Below the pieces are notes generated by a model. It was not told where the DNA came from. It saw only the letters and a list, made by a program, of their open reading frames with translations, and ran no database searches. The position numbers and the translations under genes are program-made. From positions 57,626,001 through 57,690,000 of the forward strand of contig JAZBRS010000020.1 of NCBI GenBank assembly GCA_037176725.1: a stretch of DNA of 64,000 bases. The letters run 5' to 3'. This document shows, in pieces, positions 22,205-34,952 of this stretch (its first letter is position 1; each line of letters starts with the position of its first letter). The stretch comes from Posidonia oceanica (lineage: Eukaryota > Streptophyta > Magnoliopsida > Alismatales > Posidoniaceae).

Positions 22205-24037
22205 CTATTCTGGCCTGGGGTGACAGTAGGGCACTGATGCGAACTTCTTGGTTCCTTCGGCTGTGCCGAGGTTAACAACCTCTGTTTCTTCCTCAACATG
22301 CAGGTTGGGACCTTCTGGGTCATCGTCATAGGGCCGGAACTCAGACGATGGGTCATCATTCTCATCCTCGCTTGTATTGTCTTCCTCTCCATATGCAACA
22401 AGTTCCGAGAGGATCTCCTTTTCGAAGGTGGGATTTGTTATATCAAAGGAGTGTAGATGTTCTGCTTCTTGGCCCTGGTGACGTCTCAGGATGGTCACGC
22501 CTACTCGAGTGTTTCTGTATCCTCGGTGCGCGACCTCTGTCCTGGTGACTTCCCCTGTCTGTTCTGCTGCTGATGACACTACTGCATGCTCTGCTGACAT
22601 TACTGAAGGCCTTGCCGATTCTGCGACTGATACTGCTGATGGCCCTGCTACTGAGACTACTGACAACTTTGTTACTCACTCTGCTTTCTGCTCTGCTACT
22701 GCTGTTGCGTGATCTGCTGGTGCTTCCTCTTTTAAGTCTGCTAATATGCTTGTGGAGGGCATGTCGGACTAGCGGCTGACCTGGATACCACCACTTGCTA
22801 TCCTGCCCAAGTGAGGCATGTGCTGCACGAGCCACCTAGACCCACCTTCGGGTTGAAGGGTGATGAGCTCGTCTGGTCTGAGGGAGTCCGGCATTACTGA
22901 ATTTTCATCCAGGACCAAGATGGGGGCGTGGTCCTCTCATAGAGGAGGATCCGTAACCACGGCTTTTCCTTTCTTTTCTGCGGCTTGGTGCTGTGCCAGG
23001 TCTTCTGCTATGGACTCGAGCTGTTCTTGGTAAAGTAGCTCCAAATCAGACATCCATGAATCGACCTGGGCTTCTATCGCCCCTCCTTCCTCCTCATCTG
23101 AGGGTGAGTCGACGTAGTTGGCGCCGGGGGCTTGTGGCACTGGCTCGGCTGCAAGATGGATTGCTGTCCTTGGTATTTGCGTGGTCTGACTCACGGGCGC
23201 GCCTGAGAGTGATAGCCTCGGCGTGGGAAATCCAGACAGGCTGGTCAGCGGGGCCACAGATGGGTATGCTGCCAGGGTCACTGTTGCAGTTAGAGGGTAG
23301 GCAGAGGTGCTCTTCTGGAGGCTCAAGGGCCGGGAGACTGTGATGCTCAGCTGGTCCTCTGCGACTGGTGATGACGGTGAGAGTGCGGCCTCTGACGCCA
23401 TAGGGTCCTGCCATGAGAGTTGCTGTTCTGCGGCAGGAGAATGACTGACTGACTGAGCTGGCGGCAATGCTTGAGATACGGCTACTGAGAAGGGCTGAGT
23501 TACGCTGCTGACTGAACTCAGCGATTGACCCTCCTGAGAGGGTGACGGTTGTGCCGATGCGACAGCGGTTGTGAGCGGACTGACTAACTGCGCCTGGGTT
23601 GGTGCTGGTGATGCCGACAAGACTGCAGGAAAATCAGAGACTATCAAGTCTGCCAAAGGTTCTGCCAAATCTGCTGCTTTATGATCTGTGGAAGGAAGGG
23701 CCAGACAAACCGACCGAGGTGCTGTTGAGTTGGGCTGGCTTTCGCTATAGGTCTGAGCTGTCCTTGCTATGCTAGACTGTTCCTCATTCGAGTAGTAGTC
23801 CTCAACGCAGACCCAGTCCTCCTCCGGTGACGGAGAGCTTTGGCATGGCTCCGACTGCACTATGGCTTGAACGGTGCTTGAACCCAGGATACCCGCACTT
23901 GTGAAGTTAGCGAGGTTCCGGGGTATGATCATCCTTCGATTCTTCGCTTGCGGGCGCTTGCCTTCATCAGAGTGTGGGTCGTATCCAAGACCTTCATTGT
24001 CTCTTCGTTCTTCCGCCACGATCGGTTCAGCGATTCC
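22205..24037 (-). pseudogene. T1 spacer ORF between protease and RT
   Basis: About 600 codons between the protease core and RT. The first part (22937-24019) continues the protease frame after a TAG at 24038-24040. It is open for 360 residues rich in Ser, Pro, Ala, Thr and Gln, with acidic stretches (CVEDYYSNEEQ). The second part (22205-22666) is Val/Ala/Ser-rich and then acidic (EEDNTSEDENDDPSSEF). No known fold is visible. Ogre elements are known to have a spliced intron in the protease-RT interval, so part of this could be intron, but its openness argues for at least some translation. Stops near 22937 and 22670, and a frame change near 22210, break it. Confidence 0.6.
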
Positions 24038-24760
24038 CTAGCCGTATCGCCCGAGCGGCGTCCCCTTGACGTAGCCCCACCTGTGACAGACGTTCTCGAC
24101 CATCTGAAAAGGGTTGTTGTGAACGGCCAAGGAGTTGACACGTTCAAGATCTGGTAAAAAGTTAACCGACTCGCACCGATTAACGCGGTATAAAGCGTTC
24201 GAGAGTTCAGGGTCAAAAGGGACAGTCCACGAGGAGACAGAGGAAATCGCCTCGATCCGCTCCTTCTCAAATTTCTCTGCCATGACAACGATGACATTGT
24301 CACCTCGGCGGAACTTGATCATGCGATGGAGGGTCGAGGGGATAACCTGATGCTTGTGGAGCCAAGGGCGCCCAAGCAGAAAGTTGAAATTAGCTTCCAA
24401 GTCGACGACGTAGAATTCCACATTGAATGTGACCGGACCAATGATAAGAGGAATAATCAGAATCCCTAGAGCGTCATGGTGGGTATTATCAAAAGCTGTC
24501 ATTCCCTTTACAACCGGAGTAATGTCCTCGGCCTTGAATCCGAGCTTAGTTGCTGTTCGAAAGGGACAGACGTTAAGGCCTGACCCATTATCGACCAGTG
24601 CAAGGGGAATGCGAAAGTTCTTGAATTGCACCGTGATGAACAAGGGTTGGTTATGATTAATCCCCGCCGGAGGCAACTCATCACTCGTGAAAGTGATGAC
24701 CTGGGGTTCTGCAATCATTCCAACCATGCTTTCCAAGGCAGCGGGTTCTATGGTTCGGCA
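24038..24760 (-). pseudogene. T1 aspartic protease
   Basis: Processes the Gag-Pol polyprotein. The active-site region reads ALVDNGSGLNVCP, that is Asp-Asn-Gly where classical proteases have Asp-Thr/Ser-Gly; this form is, as I recall, usual in Tat/Ogre elements. A second conserved block is FNFLLGRPWLHKHQVIPSTLH near residues 112-132 of the open block. A frame change near 24755 separates it from the end of gag, and a TAG at 24038-24040 follows CHRWGYVKGTPLGRYG. The next frame block continues in phase, so the TAG is a point mutation. Confidence 0.88.
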
Positions 24761-27708
24761 GAAGTGTGTATCAGGTCCCAGATGGATATGTCGGCTTTAA
24801 CCTATTTGAGTTGGGAAGTAATGTCGGCCTTGGGCTAGCCCTTCTTGGCGGCAGGGAGTGTGGCCTTGGGGACAGGTTCAGCTATGGTGGATTCAAGGGG
24901 TTGGTCTGGGGGTGGTAGGGTTGTAGGCTGGCCTAAGGGAAGAGGTGTTGCAAGTTCTGGATGACTAGGTCTAGCCACTGGTGCTGGGGGTTTGTAGACC
25001 CTCCCCGATCATGTCACTTCCGCACACATTTTTGTGGCGTAGCTGTAAGGTACGCGATGGGTATCCCGAGTTAGGTTAATAACCACGGGAGCACGTGTAG
25101 CGAGCACGAGAGGGGCTACAGGGGTGTCTATTGGTTGAGGAGGGCATGGATAAGAGGATTGTTGGGAAGGCAGACGGGGTGGGGACTGAGGTCTTGCTAA
25201 TAGGTGCACAGGAGACCCTAGCTGAGGTCTGGCTAGGAGATGTATTGGAGATACTGGCCGCGGGTTACCTAGCAGGTGTACTGGGGCTTGAGCCCGAGAA
25301 AGCATGGTGGCTGGTGCAGAAGAACGCTCCAGCCTGGTGCGCGGTCGGATCATATGAACGCCCGACTCGGAGCCGGCGAAGGCAACAAGATAAAGAGAGA
25401 CCGGAAAGGGAGTAGAAACATCATGGATAAGCTCGGAAGGATCTACCACAAATGTGGGAGATCCAGAAGGAAATAAGGAGTGGATTCCTGAGGTCCCTGC
25501 GCCTCCTGAATAGGAGTGCTCCGGTAGGGGCTGGCGAACGATATTAGCTAGGGTAGATGCTGATGCAGATGCATGAGATGGTGTAGAAGTGGACGCCTCG
25601 TGCGTGTCGATCACAATCGTTCCCGATTCGATCAAATCCTGGATAGCATTCCGGAGAGTGAAGCAATTATCAGTCGAATGCCCGACGCTTCGATGAAAAT
25701 CGCAGAAAAGGTTCGCCTTAAACCAATGCGGTAGTGGGTTTGGTGGCGGGCAAACCTCCGGAAACTTCAGGAGCGACGCAACCTTCGGGAGGATGGCGGT
25801 GAGCGGTTCCACCAGTGGGGCGAACTTCTACTTCTCAATGGGTGGCCGTCTCGGCCTCTGGAATTGTCCTTGCTGAACCGGTGCGGCAGGATAGACCGGT
25901 CGAGCGGTGGTAGTGATTTGTGGTGTAGGGTGTGTCCTAGGTGCAGGTGCGTAATAGATCTGAGGAGGGGCAGACCGGGACACCAGACGAACAGGCATAG
26001 CAGGGGAATCGACGTACGCAACAACGGGCTTCGGCGAATCCTTTCTTTTGGGACGATTGTTGTTGATGCTGTTGTTGTTGTTGATGGCGCTGCTGCTGCT
26101 ACTGTTATTGCTGGCGGGGGCCTGCCTGGCAAGCACAGAGAGTGCAGGGAAGTTGCCACTCCGCAACGAACTCTCTACGCAGGTGCCAGCTTGGATCAAT
26201 GCAATGAAGGTTGTGACAGGTTGGATGCTAAGCAAAGCTCCGGTGGACGGCTGTGCCCCTTTTATAATGATCTCGATAGACTCCTCGTCAGAGGGCCTAT
26301 CTCGAACTTGAGAGGCAAGGGCACGCCAGCGGCTGACGTACTCCCCGAACGGCTCGCCCGGATTCTGCTTGGTTGCGATCAGGTCTGCGCGCTTTGGGAC
26401 CAGATCGAGGTTGAAGGAATACTGTTCCAAGAACGCCTGGCTTAGGTCGTTCCATGTCCTGATTGTTGCCATGTCAAGTGAGGTGAACCACTTGAGGGCT
26501 GGCCTGGACAAACTCTTTTGGAACAGACGGATCAGCAACCTCTCGTCAGCCTGGAGCTGGGCGAGATCACCGCAGTACGCCTTCAAATGGGCTATAGGGC
26601 AGCCCCTACCATCATACTTCTCAAAGTCCGGGATTTTGAACTTTGGAGGGAGTACCGCCTTTGGGAAACAGCAGAGGTCTCGGAACTGGTAGGTCTGGTG
26701 GTCTGTGCTCTGCACTAGACGCAGTGCTTTCTCCAGAACATCCATCCTGTTGTTGATGGGGTCTGGAATGGCTGCCACAGGTGATGGGGCAGCAGGGGCA
26801 GGGACCACGTATGCCGATTGGGTCGCACCGAGGTGCTCCTCCGGATCTACCATCACATCGCCTGGTGACGCAAGGTGATGGCCGGCATACCCGTGCTGTG
26901 GTGGAGTGCAAGGGGGGATGCATGTTGAATTCTGAACCTGATGCAAAGGGGGAGGATAGATGGTATGCTATGCGGTGGGTGCAGAATGCTGGAGCAACAG
27001 CGGCCGCACCGGTGCGGTGCCGGGGGGCGGGCCTGCGAGATACTGTGCTCCCACCAGTCCGAATGACTGGCCACCAGGTGGCGGAGGTGCATGCTGTGAG
27101 TGGTGCGGTGCAGATGCAAGAGGCGGGATACGTGCCCCCATCGCCGGAACTGTGAGCAATTGAGGCGACGGTCTAGGCGGAAGTGTAGAGTGCAATGCGT
27201 GATGTGCGAGAGCAGGCCACACAGGAACCTCAGGACCAACAGGAAGGGAAGAAGGACGGACTGATAGAGCCATACCCTGCAGCCGCTGGATAGTGTCCAT
27301 CAGATGCTGGTACTACTCTTCAGGTGTCCCATCGGTGGGAACACTGAATTGCAGTACCGGCGAGGGGCCAGAGCCTTGAGATCCGGACTGTCCGGGAGAT
27401 TGGAGTCCTAGGGCGAGAGTCGCCGCAGCAGCAGAAGCGGTGTCAAAAGCGGCAAATCCCTAAGAAGGTGGGGTCAGAGGCGCCTCCGGAGTACGAGAAG
27501 TGGTCATCATGATGGACTCGGCGACCGGATCAGGAGGAGCGAGCGTCTGCCACTGTCCCACAGCAAACTGGGGTGCCCCAGACGATAGAGAGGGAAATCC
27601 TGGCGTCACAGAGGGCACAGAGGGGTTAGAAACGGGAGTCGGAGGAGCCGGAGCGGAAACCACCTCCGAGGCAAGAGTAAGCGGGGGTTCGACAGTGCGC
27701 TGGGCCAT
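24761..27708 (-). pseudogene. T1 gag, with in-frame stops
   Basis: The ATG at 27706-27708 (MAQRTVEPP) is chosen because T2 gag starts MAQHTGEP. The frame can be followed to 25009 with TAG stops near 27460, 27313, 26968 and 25828 and a TGA at 25009-25011. The N-terminal 250 residues are Pro/Ser/Ala-rich. The capsid-like core is about 26760-26160 (FKIPDFEKYDGRGCPIAHLK, then RPALKWFTSLDMATIRTWND). A zinc-binding motif CX2HX4HX4C lies at 25663-25704. At one stop T2 has Gln (TAQH), showing CAG to TAG. After 25009 a C-terminal linker runs into the protease with a frame change. Confidence 0.9.
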
Positions 27709-29047
27709 CGCTGACCGAGAGCGAGTCAAAACGGGGCCGTGACGAGCGAAAAACGGACGGACCCTACGAGGAGCTATGCTCGCAAAGGCGAGTAGCTCAG
27801 AAAGAGATGGTCGAGTACAAGTGTCTCAGCAGAGGTGTCAGCAAGGGGAGGAACCCGAGCTCCAGCTAAGGAAATCGCTTACTGAACTCTGCTAAGAACA
27901 CAACAGAAAACCGGGATTAGGAACAGAAAAATGAGATGCGAATGCACTAAGTCATGGCATGAATGACATGTATGCTCTCTAGCATGCTCTCTCTCGCCAA
28001 TCTAGTGTTTCCTAGCAGGTAGTCTACTCCAGATACCCACAAGTGTACGGGTCACCGACTCAGATCAGAAAAGTAGGTCCCCTGTCTAACTCCTGGCCCA
28101 AAGCTCAGGTAATAACAGGGTGGTGCGTTGGTGGCCTCAACCTCGCCTAAGCGTAGGAAGTACCCTCCACTAGCATCGACACGACCCCTGACAAGGGGGG
28201 ACAGACCGACCGACTCACGGCATGCCAAAGCATCGAAGTGAGAGGCCGGAACCATCCTTCGCAGACTGATAGGTGGACTCAGATGAGAAGATGCATGCCC
28301 TATATGATGCTTCATGCAAATGATTAAAGTCTTTTATCTTGCGTATTTTATTAATTCTAGGAGGGTGCAAGTGTGTTGATGGCTCTAGTTAACCCTATAT
28401 CTTATTTTTACTTGCTGTTTTTAATTAACCTCAGGAAAAGCAATCAGTCTCTACTATCCTAGGCATGGCATATGCAAAAGGGAAGAAAATCAACCAAATA
28501 TGGCAGGCAACAACATACAACAGAGCAAAAGGCAAGTGCATGTCATGTGCGAGTGTTTGTGAACACGATGGTGAAGGGAAAGCATTCATCATGTCAAAAG
28601 GCATATATACAGAGCATGTGCGAGCGTGGTGACATAGCAAATGTGTAAAAGAAAGCATTCATCATTCAAAAAGCATGTAGTGTTGCCAAACAAGTATGTA
28701 GACATGCATTGTGCAGGAAATAAAGCAATAACAAGTAAGCAAGATAAAATAGGTAAAGACAGGTAAGCTGTAAAGCAAATAAGAGCAGATGCAAGGAAGT
28801 AAGCCAGCAAACAAGAAACAAAAGGAAAGCAGAGCAAAATGGAGCGTAAATCGAGGCAAAGGGGGTGCAAAACCAAAGCTGAGTAGCCATGGGCGACTTG
28901 CCAGGGGTTTGCACAGGAAAGCGAGCAAAACAGGCGAAGGAAACACAGGCAAACAAGCAAGCAAACAGGCAGGCAAAGGGCACAAAGGCAAACAAAGAAT
29001 GCAAATCCCAAGCAAGCGTAAGCGAAGGCGAAAGCCGGAGTCTAGTA
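27709..29047 (-). other. T1 leader (untranslated)
   Basis: No gene. Parts match the T2 leader on the opposite strand: the block around 28150-28220 (GTCTGTCCCCCC, then AGGGGTC and TGGAGGG) corresponds to about 36395-36445, and the CTTGC-rich stretch 28900-29000 to about 35760-35860. Shared leader sequence supports common packaging signals (inference). Confidence 0.75.
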
Positions 29048-29065
29048 TCCCCAGCGGAGTCGCCA
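29048..29065 (-). other. T1 primer-binding site (tRNA-Arg)
   Basis: The minus strand reads TGGCGACTCCGCTGGGGA one base after the 5' LTR. It is complementary to the 3' end of a plant tRNA-Arg (…CCCCAGCGGAGTCG plus CCA), the primer reported for Ogre/Tat elements. Confidence 0.92.
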
Positions 29066-29066
29066 C

Positions 29067-32000
29067 TGTAGTAATCCCGGTGTTCAGATCGTCCATGCAC
29101 ACTGCCAAAGCTCGCGTGCACCGATCAGAATCAGGCTCACTATAAGCAACTATGTCCGAGAAGGAAGACTTAGCTCGAAAACATTTAAAAAAAGGAAAAA
29201 AAGGGAAAAAAGAAGAAGATAAGACAAAATCGGAGTCGCCACCAAGTCTATTAGATCGGGAGACAAGGAAAATCGGGGGAATGCGTGAATAATCACGCAA
29301 AACCAAGCAAAAGATGCAATGCAAGGCAATGCAGAAGAAATGGGATGCAAATGAATGCGAATGATGTGACTCGTGCCTAGGATAAGGGCGATATGGTCAT
29401 TGCGGGCCAAGAGAGAGGGCAAGGACTCCTGTTACGCATGGGGAAGGTGTTAGGCACCCCGACACGCCCGAGAATCGGTCTTTCTAGGCTTACGCTTGCA
29501 TACGCAGGGAAATGCAGACTTTGAATGCCTAAGTGCCAATGAATGCCTATCTAAATGCTCAAAGGTGTGCTCTAAGTGACGAATGCAATGCAAGAAAGTA
29601 AACGTGCAATCTAAGTGCTCAGCAACGCTGTCTATGTTCCGAACCGGGCGGAACCTGGCTTGTGAGAACTCCAGGCTGTAAGTATCACTGCCCTATATGC
29701 AAATGCAGGCGATAAAACAAAATAGCGGTGAAAACAGGCAATGCGGGTGACATGCAAGAGGAAATAACGTAAAACACGCAAAACAGTGCGAGAAACGAAG
29801 TCAACATGCAAAACGATGCAAGAACGAAACCGACACGCAAAACGGTGCAAGAAACGAGGTCGACATGCAAAACAATGCAAGAAACAAGAGCGGCACGCCA
29901 AACGGTGCAAGAAAACAAAGCGGCACGCAAAACGGTGTGAGAAAACTAAATGACACGCAAAACAGTGCAGGAAAAAAAGTGACACGCAAAACGGTGCAAG
30001 AAGACAAGGCGGCATGCAAAACGATGCAAGAAACAGGGCTGGGCACGCAAAACGGTGCAAGAAAGAAAGCGACACGCGAAACGGTGCAAGAAAACAAAGC
30101 AAGCGCGCAAAACAATGCAAGGAAACAAGGCGGCACGCAAAACGATGCAAGAAAACAAAGCGATACGCAAAACGATGCAGGAAAACAAAGCGACAAGCAA
30201 AACGGTGTAAGAAACGAGGTCGACACGCGAAACGGTGCAAGAAAACAAAGCAAGCGTGCAAAACAATGCAAGGAAACAATGCGGCACGCAAAACGGTGCG
30301 AGAAACAAAGTGGCAGGCAAAACGATGCAAGAAAACGAAGCGGCACACAAAACGGTGCAGGAAAACAAAGTGGCATGCAAAACGGTGCAGGAAAACAAAG
30401 CGGCATGGAAAACGGTGCAAGAAAACAAAGCGGCACGCAAAACGATGCGAGAAGCAGAGCGGCACGTGAAACGGTGCAGGAAAACAAAGCGGCACGCAAA
30501 ACGGTGCAAGAAGACAAGCGGCACGCAAAACGGTGTGAGAAAACAAAGCGGCACGTAAAACAGTGCAGGAAAACAAAGCGGCACGCAAAACGGCGCGAGA
30601 AACAAGCGGCACACAAAACGGTGCAAGAAATAAAGCGAAAAGGAGCGCGCAAAAGCCATGCAATGCGAATGATATGTAAAAGATGCTACCGAAGTTCAAG
30701 AGGACTTACCTTGGAAATCTGACGCCTGATCTGAAATATGATTGGTCCATGCTGAAGAATGCTCCGCCGGGGTCGCCCAGGTAGCTTACTTGAGAAGATC
30801 CAACGGCCGGATCTGAAGATATCCAGACTTCAAGGCGGGAGGCCAGAAAAGGGGAGAGGATAAGATCTAAGTGTAGAAGGGGCTTAAGGGGTGTGCAAAA
30901 CAGGTCCTCCCGTGTAAACGGGAGCTAAGAGTGCCTGAGTGTGTGCAAGAGATGCCGGATGCAAGGATGCAGTGCGTGCAGAATGCAAGAAGAGACTTAG
31001 GGATGACTTTTTCAGAAAAAAGGGACCTACATGCAATTTTGAAAAAGATGGGGGTCTTAATGCAATTTTACAAAATGCAGGGTTCAAATGCAAATTTTCC
31101 AGGGCAGCCATGCATCAGGACAGGTTTCGAAGTCGAATGGTAAGTCGACATGCAATTTTGAAATCAACAGGGTTTAAAATGCAATTTTTCCAGTAAAACA
31201 GGGGTTTGAGTGGTCTAGAATGCAAACAGGGGCCTATATGCAATTTTTCAAACAAGCAAGGGCAAAAATGTAATTTTATAAGCAAACTATGCATTTAAAT
31301 ACATATTGTGAGCATGTAGAGGACCTATATGCAATTTTCAAGTCATGCAGGGTAAGAAATGCAATTTTATAAGTAAAATATGCATTTAAATGACCAACAG
31401 AGGACCTATATGCAATTTTATAAGCAAAATATGCATTTAAATGTATACTGTGCATCATGAAGGACCTATATGCAAAAATCAGATACTGTGAGGGAAAATA
31501 ATGCAATGCAATAAGAAAAATAGACAAATAAAACCTAAGTTAACAGATCAGAGGATTAAATTGCAAATAAGGAAAGTAACAGGGACCAGAAATGCAATAT
31601 AATAAGGTAAAATATGTGCATTTAAATCAGATTAACATCAGGAGGACTAACATGCAATTAATTGATTTTTGAATTTTTTCCATGCAATTTCATATGCTTT
31701 TAATTCAGAATTAAATGAATCTTAAACGATAGCAGGACTGGAAAGCAATAAAACAAAAATAGAAGGCGAAAATGCAATATTTGGCAAAAATAGCTAACTA
31801 AGAGATAAAAGCACAGTAAAACCACAGACGAGCAGCCACTGTAGCAACTGCTACCAGCGGCCGGAGGAAGAGGAGGAGGGATGCTGGGGAGGCGAGGAAG
31901 CGTCGGCGGCGTTCATCGGAGCCGGGCGGAGATCGGGCGACGTTTGGCGAGCCGTGGTGCTGCCCGGAGATGGCCGGAGAGCTGGACAGAGGTCTGCTGG

Positions 32001-34947
32001 ACTTCCGGAGGTCGACCGGACGATCGGCGCGACGGAGGAGGATTCTGAAGGCATCAGCGTGCTCCTAGAGTCCTTGCGGTCCTCGGGGGATGCTCGAAGT
32101 TGAGTTCTGCTGGTTGGAGCGGCGGGACAGAACCGGAGCTCGTCGGAGAAGACAGAGACGCGACGGCGTTGACTTCGGTGCAAAGGGAGGGAAACCCTAT
32201 TCTAATGGCCGGAAAAGCAAGAAGGAAGGAAAACTAACCTAGGGGGAAGGAGCAGTACCTGTTTTACTGGCTGAGGAGTTCTCCCGATGCGAGCTGGTTC
32301 AGTGGATGCCGGCGAGCTTCGTCCGACTGATGGAGAGGACGTCGACAGCTTGGGAAGGTTGGAATCTTCTCAGTGGAGTCTGCCGGAGCTTCCTGAACGT
32401 CCGGAGCAGAGTTTCGACGACCGGAGAGGGAATCGGCTTCTGTGGGTGCTTAGGAGACAGCAGGAGGTGGGGAGAGGTGTTCACTGCCCTCCGGTTCAAA
32501 TGGAAGATGCTAGCGGCTTGCTGGTTGCTCAGTGGAGGTCTCTGGGTGCTTGGATTGGGTCGTAGATCGTTGGAGAGGGATATTGCTGAGGTCTGGATTT
32601 CTAGACAGAATGGGTTGCAGGTGTTTGAAGTGGACGGCTCCGGCTGTGAGGGGGAAAGAGGCCAAGGCTCTAGTGGGTCGGAGAGGTGGAGTTCTGGTGA
32701 GTTAAGTGAAGAAGTTTGGGAAGGTTCAAGGCTCAGTAGAGATGGGAATTTTTGGAGGAAGAGATGTTGGGTTCTGTAGTGGTTTCCGGGCGCTCGGGGG
32801 GAGGTGCCGGTATGGTTTCGGGCGTGAGATGGAGGGGTGTATTGCTGGGATTCTGGGTGAGATTGGGGGACGAATTTGGAGAGGTTTTGGAGGAGTTTTT
32901 GGTTCTGGTTTGCAGTGGGACGAAGGGGAAGGAAAATACGGACTTTTTTAGAGGAAATGGGGAGAGTTCCCTTTGTTTTCTCCAGCTGGGGGAGTGCAAA
33001 GAAGAAGGTCGGTCTCTGGGCAATGCAAGGGTGTGCGCTCCTCCTCGCTGGGGCTGGTTTCGGATGGTTTTCATCTGCAGGTTCTCTGGCTGCAATTAAT
33101 GGCTCTAGCTGGTGGTGGCATGGTGCTTGCAGGTGCACGGGAGGAGGGCGGCGCACGCCGGTCTGACCTGGGCAGAAGGCGTGCGAGGCGCAAGGACGGT
33201 CAGGGGGAAGGACATTGCTGTCGATCCCAGGAAATTGTGGCAGAGAAAAGAAAGAAGACAGAGCAGAGAGGAAGGAGGCGGGAGAGGAAGAAGAAAGGAG
33301 GAGGAAGGCCGGACTGGGCCCAAGAAAGGAGAAAGAAAAGAAAGAATGAATGAAAAAAAAGAAAGGAAGAAAGAAAGGAGGAGGAGAAGGGAGAGAAATA
33401 AATTAGATAAAAATAAAATGAAAATAAAACAAAAATAGGAAAGGTTCTTAGAGTGATTGTGTTTTAAGGTTGGGACCTTGATTAAGTTTTTTAATAATTG
33501 TTTTTGATTAATTAGTTGGGTTTAGAGAGATTTAGTTTTGATTAGGGTTTTTAGAGTTTTGTTTATTTTGATTTGTCTTTGATTTTGATTAAATGTTTGT
33601 TAAGTCTTTTAAGTTGTTTTCTAATTATTTTTTCCTTGTTAAGTACCTGGGATGTTAATTAGGATTTTTTTTTTAAAGTTTGTTTTAAACTAATTAGAGT
33701 GGGTTTTGTATTTTTGATTTTGGTCCTCTTTTTTGCTTAAGTCTTTTGGTTTGCTTTTATTTTTGTTTGTTGGGCTCTTTTAATTAATTTCTTTTTTTTT
33801 GTTAGGTCTTTTGTTAAATTTTTAGTTGGTTGTTTCTGGATTCTTGATTGTTTGTTATTATTATTATTTTCCCTTTCTTTTTTAATTAGGTTTTTGAGTT
33901 CTTCTTCTTATATTTGTTAGGTTTCTTCTTTTTTTCCTTAATTAGTTGTCTTGGCACCTTTTTAATTGTTTTCTTTTCTTTTTAGGAATTTTTTTCGATT
34001 GTCTTTTAGTAAGGTTCTTACTTTGACTTGTTTTGATTACTTTTTGGTTTTTTCCTTGATTTTACAACATTTTCTTTTGGTTGGTTTCGCATTTTTTAGT
34101 TGCATTCTTGGTTTCCCTTTTTTAGTTGGATTTAGTTAGGCTTTTGTTTTTTAATTGTTTGGTTAAGTTTTTAATTATTTCTTCTTAGGATTTTGACTTG
34201 TTTCTCTTTTTTTTTAGAGTTTTAAGGGTTTTCAAAGGTTTTTCAAGGTTTTGCAAGAGAAGAGGAGAGGAAATTAGAAAGGAGAGGAAAAGGAAGAAAT
34301 GGGGGAATAGATGGGAAAGAGAGGAGTTGAAGGAAAATAATTTTTTGAAAACCAAAGAAAATGGTAAAAACAAGATAAAGATAGGAATAAGATTGAGAAC
34401 AGATGGAAGCACATGGGAGGCCCACAGCCAGGCAAAAAAGAGGGAGAAAAGGAGGTGAAAAGGAGGAGGATAATCAGGAGAGAGAGAGGAGAGAGAAACG
34501 AATAATCTAGGAGAGAGAAAAGGATAATTTGGGCAAAAGGAGGTCTTAGAGGTTTCGAAAAGGGGTGAAATTTGGTGAGTGTGTGGCCTAGGGTCTCTAG
34601 TCTTGTCCTAGTGTTTTGGTTTGCTTTTGAGAAAGTTTTGGGAAGGGTTTTGAGGTGTAGAATAAGGGTAGTTTTGCCTAAGTTTTCTAGGGTTTTTAGG
34701 AGTGGTTCTGGTTTGAGATTTTAAGGGCTCTTTGGTGGGTTTGCTAAGTTGGGAAGGGTGAGTTTTCCTATGGTTTTTGGGTAGTTTCTGGTTTCGGGAA
34801 AGGGGCAAAATCTTAGGTTGAGTTTGGACTTGTTTTGAGGGGAAAGGGGAAAGGGGAAAGGAAAGGTGCGGGTTTGGACCTAGATTTGGGTTCAGAAGCC
34901 ACCAGAACATTCCAATTGATTCAGCCTATCAAAATGGGGTGTCAACA
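29067..34947 (-). repeat. T1 5' LTR (5.9 kb)
   Basis: Same layout as 7819-13830. The 30-bp array occupies about 29765-30640 (about one unit fewer), the ATGCAATTTT segment about 30890-31800, the C-rich segment 31850-33240. The 75 bases found near 12120-12195 of the other LTR are absent near 33305. Confidence 0.95.
29765..30640. repeat. 30-bp minisatellite in the T1 5' LTR
   Basis: Same unit as at 8510-9440. Individual units differ between the two LTRs in variant order and number, so the array has changed since insertion. Confidence 0.9.
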
Positions 34948-34952
34948 GTTTT
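34948..34952. repeat. T1 target-site duplication, right copy (GTTTT)
   Basis: Pairs with 7814-7818. Confidence 0.95.

Larger units (their letters stand above)
7819..34947 (-). mobile_element. T1: 27.1-kb Tat/Ogre-like Ty3 retrotransposon
   Basis: Complete element with LTRs 7819-13830 and 29067-34947, a tRNA-Arg primer site, a polypurine tract and a GTTTT target duplication. Minus-strand order: gag, protease, spacer ORF, RT, RNase H, second (archaeal-type) RNase H, integrase, an additional 3' ORF, hairpin arrays, polypurine tract. The second RNase H and the tRNA-Arg primer are known marks of the Tat/Ogre lineage. All long genes have stops or frameshifts, so this copy cannot make its own proteins. 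The two LTRs are close in sequence; differences seen by eye are mostly transitions plus a few length changes. Confidence 0.95.
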
